Assembly (NCBI GenBank): GCA_028706695.1
Contig: JAQTVU010000003.1
Span: 1-26,510 of the forward strand
From: Mycobacterium sp.
GTDB lineage: Bacteria > Actinomycetota > Actinomycetes > Mycobacteriales > Mycobacteriaceae
Length of the DNA: 26,510 nt
Reading direction: 5' to 3'
The stretch's first letter is position 1. Each line of letters starts with the position of its first letter. The notes under the pieces are model-generated. The model made no database searches, was not told the origin of the DNA, and saw only the letters and a list, made by a program, of their open reading frames with translations. Of this stretch, positions 6,364 to 14,126 are shown one piece after another. The translations under genes were made by a program, and so were the position numbers.

Positions 6364-7269
6364 ATGAGATTCGACGGTAAGCCCGGTAAGTGGTGGTGGA
6401 CACCCGCCGCCTACGACTACCGCTACGACTTTCACCGAGCCCACTTCGACGCCTACCTACAGGCTCTCGATCGGCAGCTCACCGCCGCACGCGAGGGCCG
6501 GTTATCAACTACCTGGCGCGACGCCGCAACAGTGCGCACCGCGATGTTGCGCGCCGGCTGCAAAAGAAACCCGCTGTTCAGGCTCCAGGCCAGCTACATC
6601 TTCGATCCACTGACACCGTGCGAGCACGTACAGCCCGCGCCGCCGGGACCGCTGACCGTGCACCAAGCCGAAGCCCTGTTGGAACCCCTTACCCACGGGT
6701 GCCTGATGGAACTACCCTTCGATGTGCTCAGCGCACAGGCCGACGCCGGCCAGGCGGCTGGCGTCGACCTGATGGCGATCTGTGCTCAACTCGACGTGGC
6801 CGCGATCCCGCCAGCGGACTGGGAACCCTACGCAACAGGTGGCGACTGGGACGCGGCGCTGCGCGCCTGGTACCGCGCAGCCGGTGACGTTCTCACCTAC
6901 CGCCGCCAGCGGGTCAGACCTATGGTCGCCGCTGCCGGCCACCAGATAGACGTCGACCTGCTGGAAGTGTCCTACCGGGCCGGCGTCGCAGCGGGAACCG
7001 GCCACCCTGACGAATCGTGGAAGGAGTGGCTGGCCGAGCACACGTATACCTGGCTCGATCACTCCGCCGCCGCGAACTATCGCCTGGCACTACTCGACTT
7101 CGACTCCCCGACATGGGCACCACCACCGCCCGCGCCCGATCCCTACCACGGCGCATTCCGGGATGGGGACCGAATCAGCGTGCATCCGCTGCCACTGCCG
7201 CTGATACCAGCGCACCCAATACCCGACTACTGGCGCACAGCAGACGACAGGGAAGGTTCGACGCCATGA
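6364..7269 (+). CDS. Hypothetical protein, first of two tandem paralogues
   Basis: A 301-residue protein from ATG 6364 with a strong ribosome-binding site (GAGGGGGAG). No known enzyme motif was recognised. It is rich in Trp, Tyr and Asp and carries PADWEPYATGGDWDAALRAW near residues 154-173, then a helical segment VDLLEVSYRAGVAAG and a terminal PIPDYWRTAD. The next gene has the same three elements in the same order, so the pair arose by duplication. It opens a plus-strand operon that leads to an ESX-associated type protein. The rightward promoter in the parA palindrome could feed it across the 270 bases in between; no nearer promoter is clear. Its role is unknown. Confidence 0.75.
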   Translation: MRFDGKPGKWWWTPAAYDYRYDFHRAHFDAYLQALDRQLTAAREGRLSTTWRDAATVRTAMLRAGCKRNPLFRLQASYIFDPLTPCEHVQPAPPGPLTVHQAEALLEPLTHGCLMELPFDVLSAQADAGQAAGVDLMAICAQLDVAAIPPADWEPYATGGDWDAALRAWYRAAGDVLTYRRQRVRPMVAAAGHQIDVDLLEVSYRAGVAAGTGHPDESWKEWLAEHTYTWLDHSAAANYRLALLDFDSPTWAPPPPAPDPYHGAFRDGDRISVHPLPLPLIPAHPIPDYWRTADDREGSTP

Positions 7270-8018
7270 GCGAGGACGCGATGCGACGCAAGATGAGGGA
7301 GATGGAGGCGCGTGCGCAACGCCTGCTCGACTCCGGCGGCTCCACTCAAGTCGAGGTCACCCGTTACCGGCTCTGGTCGCATGTGCTGACCGCTGCCCGC
7401 GTCGGCACACTTGCACCGAACTGGCGCGACACCCTCACAGTCGAAGCTGTGCTCTACAGCGACGAAGGCGGGCGACGCCCACCCGCCGCGGCGGCATCGA
7501 CCGGGCACTGCGACGCCGAAGACCTGGCACTGTACGAAGTCGCCACCAGCTCCGTCGCCGACTGGGAACCCCACGCCGCCCGCGGCGATTGGCGCCGCGC
7601 ACTCGACGCCTGGTACCGCGCATCGCTTCAACGATTCGACGCCTACGAGGACGCCCAAAATCGGAACTGGGCCGAACTCCGCGACGGGATCAGCCCGCAA
7701 CTGCTGCGGACCCCGATCCTGGGGGCAGCGGCGCGGAAACCATCACCTCTCGACCCATTCATGTCGACGTTTCACCGCGACAACCTCGGCGCGCTGTACC
7801 GCGCCGGGCTGGCCGCCGGCGGTGAAACCAACGATTGGATCGGCTGGTACCGCAACCGCGTCGCACAATGGGACACAACCGGCGACCAGCAAAACAACGC
7901 CGGACTGAAACAAGCAGTCCTGGCCAGCCTCACCGACCCGCAGTCGATAATTGAACAGCGCAACGAAATGGAGAAATTACCGGACTATTGGACAACCGCA
8001 CACCAAACATGCAATTAG
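7266..8018 (+). CDS. Hypothetical protein, second of two tandem paralogues
   Basis: A 250-residue protein. ATG 7266 overlaps the preceding stop (ATGA), and GGAAGG lies nine bases upstream. Shared with its neighbour: NWRDTLTVEAVL (compare TWRDAATVRTAML), ADWEPHAARGDWRRALDAWY, LGALYRAGLAAGGE followed by W..W, and the closing LPDYWTTA. It lacks the N-terminal W/Y-rich segment of the first paralogue. The conserved ADWEP...GDW..AL.AWYRA block is the signature of this family. Function unknown; coupling suggests that the two proteins act together. Confidence 0.75.
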   Translation: MSEDAMRRKMREMEARAQRLLDSGGSTQVEVTRYRLWSHVLTAARVGTLAPNWRDTLTVEAVLYSDEGGRRPPAAAASTGHCDAEDLALYEVATSSVADWEPHAARGDWRRALDAWYRASLQRFDAYEDAQNRNWAELRDGISPQLLRTPILGAAARKPSPLDPFMSTFHRDNLGALYRAGLAAGGETNDWIGWYRNRVAQWDTTGDQQNNAGLKQAVLASLTDPQSIIEQRNEMEKLPDYWTTAHQTCN

Positions 8019-8193
8019 AAGCGCGCATATTTCTATGCGGACAATTGCACGCCGCGATTACCCGAAAAGAACAGACTGCGTAAATTCCAAACAAATTGCC
8101 GCGTTGGTGAGCGCGGGTGTCGAAATCCGGCATGCCAGCACATACGCTGAGGTCACAGCACTGGAAACGATGGAACGAAGGGGGGCGGCACAC
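8019..8193 (+). other. Intergenic stretch with hairpin and AT-rich segment
   Basis: CGCATA-TTTC-TATGCG (8024-8039) forms a six-pair hairpin just after the stop of the preceding gene, and GACAATTGCACGC follows, which resembles GCATGCAATTGTC (inverted) at the operator near 12183-12195. The stretch is lower in GC than the flanking genes. It may hold a weak terminator and a second promoter, but no clear -10 box was found. Confidence 0.35.
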
Positions 8194-8481
8194 ATGGCGA
8201 TTCGGGGTGAGACCACCGTTGGCGCGGCTGCTGCGCAGTCTGCCGGCATGCACCTACCCGCCGACTTCCCGGCCAGTCCGACAGGCGGTGACACGCGCAG
8301 CGCGGCTATCGCCGCCGCCACCACCGCGTTCCTGGCCGCAGCTCGCACCGAAACCGCGACGTTCAACAGCAGCGTCGACCAGCTCCGTGAGGGAATGGTC
8401 GCAGCCCCCGAGCGCGTCGAGACGGCCGACCGGCAAGGCGCTGAACGCGTCGCCAACAGCGGCGGAACAGTGGCGATATGA
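8194..8481 (+). CDS. Small helical protein, possible type VII-secretion associated
   Basis: A 95-residue protein. ATG 8194 is chosen for the strong AGGGGGG eight bases upstream, and its stop overlaps the next start (ATGA). The sequence is rich in Ala, Thr and Glu and after residue 30 predicts long amphipathic helices (SAAIAAATTAFLAAARTETA, then SVDQLREGMVAAPERVETAD). Length, composition and position before an ESX-associated type gene resemble EspC/WXG100-like small proteins, but there is no WxG turn and no C-terminal YxxxD/E export signal, so a secretion role is only a possibility. Confidence 0.55.
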   Translation: MAIRGETTVGAAAAQSAGMHLPADFPASPTGGDTRSAAIAAATTAFLAAARTETATFNSSVDQLREGMVAAPERVETADRQGAERVANSGGTVAI

Positions 8482-9296
8482 CCGCCCACGCCCCACCCGA
8501 GCCCCGATGGATGAGCGTGCCCGAGCTGGCTGCGGCGACCGGCCTCACTCCCGCTCAGATCAGCCAGTTCGTGCCCGCGACACCCACTCCCGATGGTCCG
8601 CGGTTCAACCCGCACCAGACCGCGCTGGCCCGCGTCGTGCGGAACCTCACCGACGTCGCCGCACCCGCCGCGGCGATCCATACCGCCGTGGCCGACCTCA
8701 ACCAACGTCCATACGCCGACGTCCTCGCCGCAGCCGACAAACACCCCACACGGCCCCGCCGATCCTCCCGCAGTAAGTGGATAGCACTGGCCGCCAGCGC
8801 GATTGCCGCACTACTGATCGCCGGACTCATCGGCGGCGCGATCGGCGCAACCACCAACCGTCAGGCATCGCCGCCGCCGGCCGCGGCACCCCAAACCATC
8901 ACCGTCACCGAACCGCTCAACCCCGCCATCCCCACCACACCCGACCCGGTATGCGCCGAATGGGCACCCATCACGACTAGCTACCACGAGAAGCGGGCCG
9001 CTTGGAGAGGTGTCGATTCGAACATTCCCGCTTCCAAGTGGTCGGATGAGCAGCGTGCGCTCAACATGGGGGTGATCCCTGTGATGAAGGCTGAAGCCGC
9101 AGATATGCGACGACTCGCGGACAAAGCGGCAGACCCCGTACTACGGGCGATGCTGCAGCTGGAAGCGGCCTACCAAGATGCCTTCGCCGATCGGTTACCG
9201 AACTACACGCCCCCTGATGATGAGCGGTTGTGGGTGGCCGCCACAGATTTCAGCAACGCTGTCAACAGCATGTGTTATGCGATGGGGCCGCGATGA
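8478..9296 (+). CDS. Membrane-anchored protein with N-terminal HTH
   Basis: A 272-residue protein whose start and stop both overlap its neighbours (ATGA at each end). Residues 11-50 (WMSVPELAAATGLTPAQISQ and following) look like a MerR/excisionase-type helix-turn-helix with a phage-like FNPHQTALARVVRNL helix after it. A basic stretch (RPRRSSRSK, 92-100) precedes one membrane segment at about 101-123 (WIALAASAIAALLIAGLIGG), so by the positive-inside rule the HTH part is cytoplasmic and residues 130-272 lie outside. The outer part starts with a Pro-rich linker and then a helical domain bounded by two cysteines (in PVCAEW and NSMCYAM) that could form a disulfide. It is either a one-component membrane regulator or an anchor protein of the secretion cassette. 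Confidence 0.7.
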   Translation: MTAHAPPEPRWMSVPELAAATGLTPAQISQFVPATPTPDGPRFNPHQTALARVVRNLTDVAAPAAAIHTAVADLNQRPYADVLAAADKHPTRPRRSSRSKWIALAASAIAALLIAGLIGGAIGATTNRQASPPPAAAPQTITVTEPLNPAIPTTPDPVCAEWAPITTSYHEKRAAWRGVDSNIPASKWSDEQRALNMGVIPVMKAEAADMRRLADKAADPVLRAMLQLEAAYQDAFADRLPNYTPPDDERLWVAATDFSNAVNSMCYAMGPR

Positions 9297-11731
9297 GTGC
9301 CACCGACGCTGGATTGCTTGAGCGCCCACCCGATCCGCACGAGCTGATCGGCACCAACTGGTACGAGATGGACCACAACGCGCTCGCTGCGGTCGCGGCG
9401 CGCATCGAAAGACAGGCGACGGCGGCGAGCACCGCTGAGCAGAAGACCCACGCCGACACCAACAACTACGCCGCAGCCTTGCCCGAGGGATTCGAGGCGC
9501 AGATTAAGGCCGGGCATCGCGTCGGTAACATGGCCGGCGAACTGGCCAAGTGGCTCTCCCCAGGTGCTATCGCACTCGGCGAAACCGCCCAAGGAATCCT
9601 GCTGGCCAAGCTCGACACCATTGATGCGGTGAAGGGTGCCGAGGCCCTGATCTCCGCCGCGGAGCTCCGCATTAAGCTGCTCGCCCCGGTCGCCGTCGCC
9701 GGCGGTATTCATGGCGCGCAGGCGCGAATCGAAATTGACGCACTACGACGCCAAATCGAAGCGATCAAAGACACGGCACGGACCGCCATCGCCGGAATCT
9801 ATGAAGGCGTCCCCGTGCCCGTGCTACCGGCCGCGCTCGGACTCACCCCCGTCATCCACACCGGCCCACCAGCCGGAACGGGAACCGGGAACGGTGGGGC
9901 GATCAACGTCAAGCCAGCCTCTACCGGGGGCGAGAGCGGCGGTGGTGCGACTCCGCTCGACAACTCGACGCGAACTGAGAAGCGCTTGCCGGCGGATGAG
10001 AGGGTCGATAAGCGCTTGCCGGGGGAGACGACGACCAATCCGAAGGAGTCTGAGCCAGGTCGGACGAGTGAGTCGGAAAGCCATGGGGCGGAGACTCGGC
10101 CGGTCACACACTCCGATAGCCGTCTCCCTGGCTCACTTAGTGAGCCCGCTAGCCCTGCACAACCGCCGGTGGCTGTGCCGCCGTCGGTGAGTTCTCCGTC
10201 GACGGGCGCGGGTACGCCGGCCGGCGGCTTGGGTGGTGCGAGCATGCCACGAGTGTCGTCGCCGGTGAGCAATCCGTTGGGTGGACTGGGCAGTAGCCCT
10301 GCTGGTGGGGCCTTATCAGGTGGTGGTGCGCCATCCGCGCCATCGTCGGCGGTACCGCAGACCCCGGCGCAGCAGTTTCTTTCTGGTGCGGCGCAAGGGT
10401 TTTCGTCGCAGTCGCCGTTGGCTACGGGCGCTTCTGCTGCCGCGGCGGCGCAGCCGTTTAAGCCGCCGCCGGGCTCGACGATGCCCGCTGGCCCACCGCC
10501 GGCGTCGCCGCCGGCCAGCTCGGCTGTGTCGTCGCCGGGCCAGGCTGCGCAGGTTCAGACGCCGGTGTCGGCATCCCCGCCGCCGGCCAGCTCGCCGACC
10601 GCGGCTGGGGCTCCACCGGCGAACGCTGTACCGCTGGCCCCGCCGCCGGCTGCGGGTGTACCGCCCCCGACAGCCGCGCCCCCGCCGCCGGGCGCGCCCG
10701 CTGCCCCCGCGCCGCCGGTCGCCCCACCCCCGCCGCCGCCTGTGCTCGGTTTGGGGAAGCTTTCGGCGGCGATGAAGTCCGCGACTCACGTCGCTCATGG
10801 GGAGGGCCTGCGGTCGTCGCCGGAATTTCAGGCGGCCCTCGCTTTGGTGGCGGCGCTGCATGACCCGACGTTGGGCGTGTTGAGTGAGTGGGCGTGCGCA
10901 GTGTTCAAGATGCCCGGTGAGAGCACTGCCCGGTTTGTGCTGGCATCTCGCGAGGGACTGTCGTGGACGCCGGACGGTGTGTATATGCCGGATGGCGTCA
11001 CGTTGGCGGTGCATGATGGCGACGCGGTGCCGTGGGAGGTGCGCAAGCTGTGGCGCGGCCTGCGACCACCGGCGCACGTGCTGGCCCACTACGCGAAAGC
11101 GATCGGGGAGACGCCACGGATTGTGGTGGCACGCCAGTGGACTGGCCTGGCCGCCCTCTTCGGGCGAGACACGGTGATCGCGGCCGATGACCACCCGACG
11201 ATCATGGACGAATCGAATCCACTGCGGAATCCCGCGGGTAGGCATCGGCTTGCGGTGGCCGCGCCACATGCATGGGCGTGGGTGCAGGCCGTCCCTGACG
11301 GCGAGGTATTGGGCCGGATGAGAGCTGTAGCTGCCCACGTTGCGGCGGTGCATGACCAGACGTACAGCCCGATCGACATCATCGCCGCAGAGGGGCCGAT
11401 TCCGGGTGATCCCGCGCTGCGCGGCAACGCAGTCGGCCAAATCGGGCGTGACGGTAGCGCTGCGGTGCGGTCAGCGGTCGAGCAGCAGATGACCTATCTG
11501 CGAATGCAGATCATGACAGCGCCGCTCACGATCCCCAATCCACTGGTGGACGGCTGGAACGACGGCCTGACCGACGCGGAGCGCTGCCTGCGCGGCTGGG
11601 AGGTGCTGTGGCTGGCTCAGCGGCCGGCGACACGGGAAAACCTGGCGGACATGACCTACGCGGCGCTGGCCGCCCTCGATGGCGATGCGGTCGGCCCGAT
11701 AAGGCAGATCATCACCGAAGGCGTGCGCTGA
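9293..11731 (+). CDS. Large proline-rich ESX-associated type protein
   Basis: An 812-residue protein with ATG 9293 overlapping the previous stop. Three parts are visible. Residues 1-200 are helical (LIGTNWYEMDHNALAAVAAR, then IDALRRQIEAIKDTARTAIA) and resemble the N-terminal helical domain of mycobacterial ESX-secreted Esp/WXG-type proteins. Residues about 205-482 are a low-complexity linker rich in Pro, Ala, Ser and Gly, with three RLP(A/G) repeats and PPPP runs. Residues about 483-812 are a folded domain (ASREGLSWTPDGVYMPDGV; RIVVARQWTGLAALFG) which I associate with the C-terminal domains DUF5631/DUF5632 of Rv3899c-type mycobacterial proteins; this is from memory. It is the last gene of the operon. 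Probable ESX substrate or accessory factor; no export machinery is encoded here. Confidence 0.65.
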   Translation: MSATDAGLLERPPDPHELIGTNWYEMDHNALAAVAARIERQATAASTAEQKTHADTNNYAAALPEGFEAQIKAGHRVGNMAGELAKWLSPGAIALGETAQGILLAKLDTIDAVKGAEALISAAELRIKLLAPVAVAGGIHGAQARIEIDALRRQIEAIKDTARTAIAGIYEGVPVPVLPAALGLTPVIHTGPPAGTGTGNGGAINVKPASTGGESGGGATPLDNSTRTEKRLPADERVDKRLPGETTTNPKESEPGRTSESESHGAETRPVTHSDSRLPGSLSEPASPAQPPVAVPPSVSSPSTGAGTPAGGLGGASMPRVSSPVSNPLGGLGSSPAGGALSGGGAPSAPSSAVPQTPAQQFLSGAAQGFSSQSPLATGASAAAAAQPFKPPPGSTMPAGPPPASPPASSAVSSPGQAAQVQTPVSASPPPASSPTAAGAPPANAVPLAPPPAAGVPPPTAAPPPPGAPAAPAPPVAPPPPPPVLGLGKLSAAMKSATHVAHGEGLRSSPEFQAALALVAALHDPTLGVLSEWACAVFKMPGESTARFVLASREGLSWTPDGVYMPDGVTLAVHDGDAVPWEVRKLWRGLRPPAHVLAHYAKAIGETPRIVVARQWTGLAALFGRDTVIAADDHPTIMDESNPLRNPAGRHRLAVAAPHAWAWVQAVPDGEVLGRMRAVAAHVAAVHDQTYSPIDIIAAEGPIPGDPALRGNAVGQIGRDGSAAVRSAVEQQMTYLRMQIMTAPLTIPNPLVDGWNDGLTDAERCLRGWEVLWLAQRPATRENLADMTYAALAALDGDAVGPIRQIITEGVR

Positions 11732-11750
11732 CGTCCGAACCCCCCTGGCC

Positions 11751-12122
11751 TTACGTGAACTCCAGGGCTATGCGGTTGTCGGCCGCGAACCGGCAGCAGT
11801 CTCGCAGGCTCGACAGCGGCTCAAGCCAGCCGCGCTTGTCGGAGTCGTCTGCCCAGTGGGCGATCACCTGCGTGAGTGCCGGCGTGAGCCGGTCGCACTG
11901 ATGCGAGGGTAGATAGCCCTCGCTGTCGCGGTGGTCGAGCAGAAACACCAGCGCCAACATTGGCCGCTGTTCCAGCGACGACGTGTCGACCTTCGGCCAC
12001 GCCACCGTCCCGTCCAGCGCCGCCTTTAGGCCGATCAGCCGTGCCAGGTCGCGACGTAGCTCGCCGAATGCCTTGTAGCTCATGGCGAAGTCCGCGTTGC
12101 CTGTGTGGATCGACAGCCCCAT
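11751..12122 (-). CDS. Hypothetical protein of an actinobacterial/phage-type family
   Basis: A 123-residue protein. ATG 12122 has GAGGGAG six bases upstream. It starts MGLSIHTGNADFAMSYKAFG and contains LALVFLLDHRDSEGYLPSHQ and LRDCCRFAADNRIALEF. Small proteins with this layout (MGL start, LxxHSDxxGxLxP-like middle, LxxxCxxAxxNxxxLxF end) are frequent in actinobacterial phages and mobile elements; their function is not known to me. It is transcribed from the GCATGC-studded promoter at 12147-12188 and converges with the 812-residue gene, 20 bases away. Confidence 0.7.
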   Translation of the reverse strand: MGLSIHTGNADFAMSYKAFGELRRDLARLIGLKAALDGTVAWPKVDTSSLEQRPMLALVFLLDHRDSEGYLPSHQCDRLTPALTQVIAHWADDSDKRGWLEPLSSLRDCCRFAADNRIALEFT

Positions 12123-12133
12123 TGCGTTCTCCC

Positions 12134-12366
12134 TCAACATTGGCGTGCATGCTTGCATGCAACTATACAAGCATGCTTCCGTGCATGCAATTGTCGCGCG
12201 GTGGTCCGTACTGGTCGCGTAGCTGCGCGACGAGGGCGGGGCCGGGGGTGTGCTCGGCGCCGACGAGTTGAAGCCCGAGGGTGAGGGCGGCGTCGAGCCG
12301 GTGCGAGGCGCGTCCCGTGACAACCCGATCATCACACAGCGGTCCGACTTTCTGTATTTCAACACA
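12134..12366 (-). pseudogene. Possible 5'-truncated gene remnant
   Basis: Read on the minus strand, this frame stays open from a stop near 12367 to a TGA at 12134-12136 and begins with a coherent protein-like stretch: VGPLCDDRVVTGRASHRLDA, then LTLGLQLVGAEHTPGPALVA, then QLRDQYRTTARQLHA, with typical GC-rich third positions. It has no ATG, GTG or TTG start before this stretch, and its last 17 codons run through the GCATGC operator cluster (reading ARKHACIVACKHARQC). This suggests the end of an older gene cut off at its 5' side. It may be chance; the window gives no second copy to compare with. Confidence 0.3.
12147..12195 (-). promoter_or_regulatory. Promoter with four GCATGC operators upstream of the gene at 12122
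   Basis: GCATGC occurs at 12147-12152, 12155-12160, 12171-12176 and 12183-12188. On the minus strand TTGCAT, 17 bases, TATAGT form a near-consensus SigA promoter ending about 40 bases before the start codon. Two of the GCATGC copies lie on or between the promoter boxes and two just downstream of them, so a bound protein would block transcription. Confidence 0.7.
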
Positions 12367-12515
12367 CCATGATAGTCACACACCCGTATGACATGATTTG
12401 GCCGCTACACTCGGCCCAGACACGACAAGCAGCGCCGGAACTGGCTCGCGCACGAAAACCGCCAGGCGACCACACCACCGCAGCTCCTGGGGAATACAGA
12501 AGGAAGTGAACGCTG
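12196..12515. other. Gap between divergent genes
   Basis: This stretch holds the possible gene remnant listed at 12134-12366 and, nearer the RHH gene at 12516, a TACACT box (about 12405) that could be its -10; no good -35 partner was found. Near 12367-12395 are two related ATGATAGTC/GACATGAT elements that look like an imperfect inverted repeat. Confidence 0.3.
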
Positions 12516-12755
12516 ATGGCCGACAACCCAGCCACTAAAACCAGAGCACCCCGCTCAAAAGCAGCCGCCGCCACGGTCCCCACCGAGCCCAACGCCCGTG
12601 AAGCCACGAAGCGACTCACCCTCGACATCCCCGAGAGCCTTCACTTCGCGATGAAAATGCTGTCCGTCGAGACCAACGTCCCCATGGTTGATGAGGTCAC
12701 CCCGTTGCTGATGAACCACTACGCCGACGCGATGCGCCGCTACCGTAAACGCTGA
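12516..12755 (+). CDS. Ribbon-helix-helix protein
   Basis: A 79-residue protein from ATG 12516 with AAGGAAG nine bases upstream. The first 30 residues are basic and Ala-rich; the rest (KRLTLDIPESLHFAMKMLSV, then NVPMVDEVTPLLMNHYADAM) fits an RHH fold of the ParG/Arc type: a short beta strand and two helices. It stands alone and divergent from the GCATGC-controlled gene, so it is one of the candidates for the protein that binds those sites. An orphan partition or antitoxin protein is the alternative. Confidence 0.65.
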   Translation: MADNPATKTRAPRSKAAAATVPTEPNAREATKRLTLDIPESLHFAMKMLSVETNVPMVDEVTPLLMNHYADAMRRYRKR

Positions 12756-12819
12756 CGGCCGGCACCGCCAGAAACTCCGCCACGTGGCCCCGACAGTCGA
12801 GGGCGGCAGATAACGCGAG

Positions 12820-13059
12820 TCAGCCGCCGTACTCTTCCGTGCGTCCGACCAGGGCAGGGTTGGACGCTTCGAGGACAGTCACCGTGTACAACGCATACAC
12901 CTTGCGGCCGATCCCATGGCCGTCGCCGGTGTAGGGACGCAGATGCTCCTCGAAGAGCTCGGTGTCGTCCGGATCGCCCGTATAGTCCGGAATGTCATGC
13001 AGCTCAACGGATTCATGGCCGTCTGAATAGGTGTTCTCGACGCGGATCTTCATCGTCAT
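12820..13059 (-). CDS. Hypothetical small acidic protein
   Basis: A 79-residue protein, MTMKIRVENTYSDGHESVEL at its start, rich in Asp and Glu and predicted to be mostly beta strand (RKVYALYTVTVLEA). The ATG overlaps the stop of the upstream gene (TAATG, one shared base), so translation is probably coupled. A second ATG two codons later (13053) is better spaced from AGGGG. No family recognised. Confidence 0.6.
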   Translation of the reverse strand: MTMKIRVENTYSDGHESVELHDIPDYTGDPDDTELFEEHLRPYTGDGHGIGRKVYALYTVTVLEASNPALVGRTEEYGG

Positions 13060-13229
13060 TACCCCTGCAGACGCTTGGCCGCGGTGTCAACCAACTGCGA
13101 GAGGTCGTCGCCTCGCAACGTTTCATAGTGGCTGGCGTCGTCTTGGCGTACGCGAACGACATATTGACCGTTGCTGCCGTCGCCACCGTCGTAATCGACC
13201 ACTATCAATGCCTGCTCGTAGTTGTCCAT
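13059..13229 (-). CDS. Hypothetical 56-residue protein
   Basis: A short gene with ATG 13229 and GGAAAGG five bases upstream. The product reads MDNYEQALIVVDYDGGDGSN followed by QYVVRVRQDDASHY and ends KRLQG. It is acidic with beta-strand character in the first half and a C-terminal helix. It is coupled to the next gene by a TAATG overlap. No family recognised; short partner proteins like this are common in actinobacterial mobile DNA. Confidence 0.55.
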   Translation of the reverse strand: MDNYEQALIVVDYDGGDGSNGQYVVRVRQDDASHYETLRGDDLSQLVDTAAKRLQG

Positions 13230-13294
13230 GAAACCTTTCCGTTGCCGTCTGGTGAGTGAATGTGAGTTCTGCCCGCATGTGGCGGTGGAGGTGC

Positions 13295-13624
13295 TCAGAG
13301 GTGGCGCCCGGCGCCGAGGACGTCGTAGGGGTCGCTGGCGAGCAGGATTAGCTTGCTACCGTTGTCCCAGTCGACGCCAATCTGGCGCGTCAGTTCGTTG
13401 ACCCACTGACCTATCCAGGTGACGGTGCCCTCGGTGCCCACAGGAACCGGGCTGGGGTCCTCCGGCATGACGCCGGTGACACGAACCCTGTCGCCCACGT
13501 TAGGTTTACGCGCCGCGGGGGGTTCATCGTGGCCGTCCTGGAGGTCCTGGCGGGCGTGCTCGCGGCGGCCGCGGTCGCGGGACTCGGTGTAGGCGTGGGT
13601 CTGGTAACGGTCGCGATCGTTCAT
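13295..13624 (-). CDS. DUF4314-like protein
   Basis: A 109-residue protein from ATG 13624 with AAGGAA six bases upstream. Residues 1-38 are very polar (Arg, Asp, His rich). Residues 42-102 match the DUF4314 pattern: GDRVRVTGVMPEDP, then VGTEGTVTWIG, then IGVDWDNGSKLILLASD, a small beta-barrel fold. Such domains are common in plasmids and phages of actinobacteria and Firmicutes; the molecular role is unknown. It is the second of four minus-strand genes between 12820 and 14126. Confidence 0.65.
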   Translation of the reverse strand: MNDRDRYQTHAYTESRDRGRREHARQDLQDGHDEPPAARKPNVGDRVRVTGVMPEDPSPVPVGTEGTVTWIGQWVNELTRQIGVDWDNGSKLILLASDPYDVLGAGRHL

Positions 13625-13922
13625 TCGATATTCCTTGATGGGGCTGGTGGCATCAGCATGCGGGCGGCCCGACGACTCCGACCGATCCGCCGTCGAGATG
13701 GTCTTGTTCTATGCGCCACGCGTACGCACTGCTCGTCATCGGCCTCCCCCTACCGCTCTGCCGCTACGGCGCGGCGCCGCAGCCTGAAAGTGACCAGCGG
13801 ATCTCTTTCGTCATTCTGGTGGCAGCATTCATCGCGGCTGGTGACCTGCAGTCGTGTCGCCCCTGTTTTCGGTACCGGCGAGGCGATTTGCCGCGCACCG
13901 GCAGCGTGAAGCGGTTCGACGG
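13625..13922. other. No supported gene
   Basis: Open frames are present on the plus strand (for example from 13711), but they lack ribosome-binding sites and have protein sequences that do not look conserved. The start-proximal part should hold the promoter of the DUF4314 gene. Nothing else was identified. Confidence 0.4.
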
Positions 13923-14126
13923 CTAGGGGGCTTCGACTTCGTATGTGTCGAGCTTGGCGTCATCCTGGGATTTGTCGATCTTGAGGCCGCTATCGGTCGT
14001 GAACGTCAGCCACGCACTGGCCAGGCCGTGCACGACGATGTTGTTGACGATGTGGCGGCCGCCATCCGGAGCGACGATGACATCGTTGACGACGAGTTGA
14101 TTTGCTTGCTTCGTAACTGTTTTCAT
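13923..14126 (-). CDS. Hypothetical small beta-rich protein
   Basis: A 67-residue protein; ATG 14126 follows GGAGAG by seven bases. It reads MKTVTKQANQLVVNDVIVAP, then DGGRHIVNNIVVHG and WLTFTTDSGLKI. Alternating hydrophobic residues suggest a small beta barrel like those of plasmid- and phage-borne single-domain proteins. First gene of the minus-strand group that ends at 12820. No family recognised. Confidence 0.55.
   Translation of the reverse strand: MKTVTKQANQLVVNDVIVAPDGGRHIVNNIVVHGLASAWLTFTTDSGLKIDKSQDDAKLDTYEVEAP

Noticed and set aside
6122..6367. An 81-codon plus-strand frame between the par palindromes and the 6364 gene.
   Set aside because: No ribosome-binding site, mixed codon pattern, and it overlaps the strong start at 6364; better read as leader DNA.
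9960..10140. Repeated RLP(A/G) codons and AGCGCTTGCCGG-like repeats as a possible CRISPR or iteron array.
   Set aside because: The repeats are in frame inside a low-complexity protein linker, irregularly spaced and without spacers.
10316..11440. Long antisense open frame (374 codons) opposite the 812-residue gene, very rich in Arg.
   Set aside because: It is the Arg-rich shadow produced by the Pro/Ala-rich, high-GC coding strand; no start signal or recognisable fold.
13711..13926. Plus-strand frame with a hydrophobic N-terminus.
   Set aside because: No ribosome-binding site and poor codon bias; the sequence does not look conserved.
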